Shown one piece after another: positions 33,175 through 35,162 of a stretch of DNA of 35,162 nt. The position numbers were made by a program, and so were the translations under genes. The notes under the pieces were generated by a model that was not told the origin of the DNA, ran no database searches, and saw nothing but the letters and a program-made list of their open reading frames with translations. The stretch is from DATGUA01 sp035301545 (GTDB taxonomy: Bacteria; Bacillota; Clostridia; Tissierellales; Tissierellaceae), in NCBI GenBank assembly GCA_035301545.1, contig DATGUA010000069.1, forward strand, positions 1-35,162. Direction: 5' to 3'. Numbering within the stretch: the stretch's first letter is position 1; every line of letters begins with the position of its first letter.

Positions 33175-34839
33175 TTAAAGTATTTTACTAATTTTTAATG
33201 CAATTTCAAGATTTAATCTATCATTAGAATCATCTAAATCCATATCTGTTATTTGCTTTATTCTATTAATTCTATATAAAATAGTATTATAGTGAGTATA
33301 TAAATTCTCTGATACCTTAGTTAAGTTTCCATTAAATTCAAAATATGCTTCTAAGGTTTTAACCAATTCTGTTGACCTCTGTTTATCATAATCTACTAAA
33401 GGTTTTAAGGTTTCCTTATAGAAGTCCGCTAGTTCATCTATTAAAAAATCTTGTCCTAATATCTTAAATATTCCCAATTCATCAAAAGCTATTATACTTT
33501 TATCTGTAAGTAACTTTCCTATTCTCACGGATTTAACTGCATCTGCAAAACTTTTGTTGACATTTTCTAGACCTTTATAAGACCTTCCCCCACCTATTCT
33601 TACATCTATATTTGTAAACTTTCCCTTTAAAGATTTTAATATTCTATTATTAAAATCTTTTAATTTATTATCTATCCTATCTTCTTCCTTAAATCCTAAT
33701 AATATTTGAATTCCATTAAATTTAGTTGATACGATACCATTAAGATTTAAATAATGTATCATATCTTCTATAACTGTAACCATATTATTAATACAGTCCT
33801 CTAAATATTCAGGGAAATGCTCATTATTCTCCTCTTCTCCCTTTAATCTTATACTCATTACTTCTATTACATAATAGTCCTCATCCCTTAAATTGAAAAA
33901 GTGAGCCCTTTTTAAAGCCTTATTCTTTCTTTTAGTATCTATAGATATTAAATCTTCAACGAATTCTGATCTATATCTTATTTCTACCTCCTTTACAGAT
34001 AAATCCTGAAGAATAGTTAAAGCTGTAGTAGTTGATGCAGATTCAATAATTGACAAATCAAATCCACCTAATGGTGTATTTATTGACCAAGCAAATATAT
34101 GTCCATATATATTATCTTTAAGTACAATAGGCATTACCATCCTTCTTACAAATCTTCCATTAATAAGGACCTTATCTTCATCTAGCCTTTTCATTTTACT
34201 CTTACCACTATTGGGAAGATAAAAATTTTTAACATCTTCTAAAAGCTCTTTCTCTATTGATTCACTTACTTGTCCTAATTCTAAAAACCTCTGTTCAGAA
34301 AAATTTAAATTTATAACTACCGGATTTTGTACATTTTCTTGGACTACTTGTGCTATATTTTCAATCCCTTTCCCCTCTAGTATTACCTCCATAAATCGCT
34401 CATGAACAGATTCTACCCTTTCTAATAATACAACTTGTTTTTTAAATATCTCCTCAAATGTAAACATCACAATATCTGATAAAGGTATAGAATAATGAAT
34501 TTCGATTAAGGGAAGATTTACTTCTTCAGCTAAGTTAATAACTTCTTTATGCAAAGAATTTAAATAAGGATATATCTTAATACCAATCCCAGCTAAATTT
34601 TTCTTATCAGCTTCTATTATTAAATTTTTTTGTTTCTCTAAATCATCTTCTTTTAAAAAGTAAGCTGTAGTTAATAAAAATTCTCCTTCCTGAACCCAAT
34701 CAAATATATCAGGATCTACTACCATATTAACTTTAGCTACAGTATTGTTCACACCTTTAAACCCTGCAATAACTCTACTATCCTTCATAATTTCTAGTTT
34801 TAACATATCTTCTACACTAATACCGTTTTTTCTAGACAA
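33175..34839 (-). CDS. pucR: PucR-family purine catabolism regulator
   Basis: A 554-residue transcription factor. Residues about 1-125 form the PucR N-terminal domain (SVEDMLKLEIMKDSRVIAG and later EGEFLLTTAYF). A long central region follows, including a GGDEF-like CdaR segment (about 290-430). The C-terminal PucR helix-turn-helix (about 485-554) has the diagnostic NLTKVSENLYTHYNTILYRI. In Bacillus PucR controls purine breakdown genes in response to pathway intermediates. Its position beside the microcompartment and cyclase genes makes it the probable regulator of both, acting at the repeats in the 719-base region. The start is TTG at 34839 with AGGTG upstream. Confidence 0.9.
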   Translation of the reverse strand: MSRKNGISVEDMLKLEIMKDSRVIAGFKGVNNTVAKVNMVVDPDIFDWVQEGEFLLTTAYFLKEDDLEKQKNLIIEADKKNLAGIGIKIYPYLNSLHKEVINLAEEVNLPLIEIHYSIPLSDIVMFTFEEIFKKQVVLLERVESVHERFMEVILEGKGIENIAQVVQENVQNPVVINLNFSEQRFLELGQVSESIEKELLEDVKNFYLPNSGKSKMKRLDEDKVLINGRFVRRMVMPIVLKDNIYGHIFAWSINTPLGGFDLSIIESASTTTALTILQDLSVKEVEIRYRSEFVEDLISIDTKRKNKALKRAHFFNLRDEDYYVIEVMSIRLKGEEENNEHFPEYLEDCINNMVTVIEDMIHYLNLNGIVSTKFNGIQILLGFKEEDRIDNKLKDFNNRILKSLKGKFTNIDVRIGGGRSYKGLENVNKSFADAVKSVRIGKLLTDKSIIAFDELGIFKILGQDFLIDELADFYKETLKPLVDYDKQRSTELVKTLEAYFEFNGNLTKVSENLYTHYNTILYRINRIKQITDMDLDDSNDRLNLEIALKISKIL

Positions 34840-35050
34840 TTTCCAACACCTACTTTCCTAATCCTAATATACCTGTGTTGAAATTGTAACATATCCAGAA
34901 TATTATGTCTACAATCTGAAAATAAATACCATTTAACGAATCTTTACATTCTTCCAAACTTTAATATCTGGATGTTTAATATTTTACCTAGTGATATAAT
35001 TAAAATTATAATTTTATCCTTAGTATCTTTTAGAGTAATAAAGAAAATAC

Positions 35051-35162
35051 CTAAGGCCTCATAACTATACCTAGAACTTCACTATTTTTCTTTATTATTT
35101 TTACTTCTCTTCCTATTAAAATAGAATTCTCTCTAAATATATTAATATATTTAGAGAGATCC
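35051..35162 (-). other. Possible 3' end of a truncated gene at the window edge
   Basis: A minus-strand frame is open from the window end to TAG at 35053, 37 codons, ending ILIGREVKIIKKNSEVLGIV and a few residues more. The stretch loosely recalls the start of the C-terminal domain of biotin-protein ligases but ends too early for that. It overlaps a perfect palindrome, which argues against coding. The remaining 34840-35050 shows only AT-rich DNA without a promoter I would defend. Confidence 0.25.
35128..35159. repeat. Perfect 32-base palindrome at the right edge
   Basis: TCTCTCTAAATATATT (35128-35143) is followed directly by its exact complement (35144-35159). It could be a terminator hairpin for a gene lying to the right on the minus strand, although only a weak T-run follows (ATTCTATTTT). 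Confidence 0.55.

Noticed and set aside
1..35162. Insertion sequences, prophage or other mobile elements
   Set aside because: No transposase, integrase, phage gene or flanking repeat pair was found; base composition looks even across the window.

Overview
The window comes from a low-GC, anaerobic-type Firmicute, most likely a purine-degrading member of the Clostridia/Tissierellia. The support is the strong AT bias, AGGAGG-type ribosome sites with several TTG starts, a 6S RNA, and a dense set of purine-catabolism genes. The genus cannot be read from the sequence alone.

Layout. Bases 1-2880 (minus strand) hold a truncated LacI-family regulator, a diacylglycerol-kinase-type lipid kinase and two small envelope/stress-type proteins (DUF948-like and YtxH). 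Bases 3117-6877 (plus) encode a heterodimeric ABC exporter with one degenerate ATP site. Bases 7036-9093 encode a large catalase-like protein that lacks the catalytic Asn. A probable 6S RNA lies on the minus strand at about 9139-9322 and shares a bidirectional terminator with the catalase gene. Bases 9387-10313 encode a stand-alone formiminotransferase.

Bases 21591-10546 (minus) form a molybdenum hydroxylase block: FAD, 2Fe-2S and a two-piece molybdenum subunit, adenine deaminase, the YqeC/YqeB/XdhC trio linked to selenium-dependent molybdenum hydroxylases, a ModE-like regulator, and a FecCD-type ABC importer that is probably for molybdate. A ModE-like inverted repeat lies just before the importer.

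Bases 31658-21665 (minus) form a bacterial microcompartment (BMC) operon: hydantoinase-type amidohydrolase, isochorismatase-type amidase, UbiX, UbiD, three BMC-H shell proteins, an unrecognised 73-residue protein, a flavoprotein-like protein, a BMC-P vertex protein, a second adenine-deaminase-like enzyme and an NCS2 purine permease. A divergent cyclase-family hydrolase and a PucR regulator complete the locus. A 719-base regulatory region separates the divergent genes.

Main hypothesis. The BMC enzymes, the cyclase and the formiminotransferase supply one plausible enzyme for each step of the classical clostridial xanthine pathway: xanthine, 4-ureido-5-imidazolecarboxylate, 4-amino-5-imidazolecarboxylate, 4-aminoimidazole, 4-imidazolone, formiminoglycine, glycine plus formimino-tetrahydrofolate. 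The molybdenum hydroxylase and adenine deaminase would feed other purines into xanthine. The order of steps is established biochemistry; the gene-to-step assignments are inference. No aldehyde-based enzyme core, the usual content of catabolic microcompartments, is visible.
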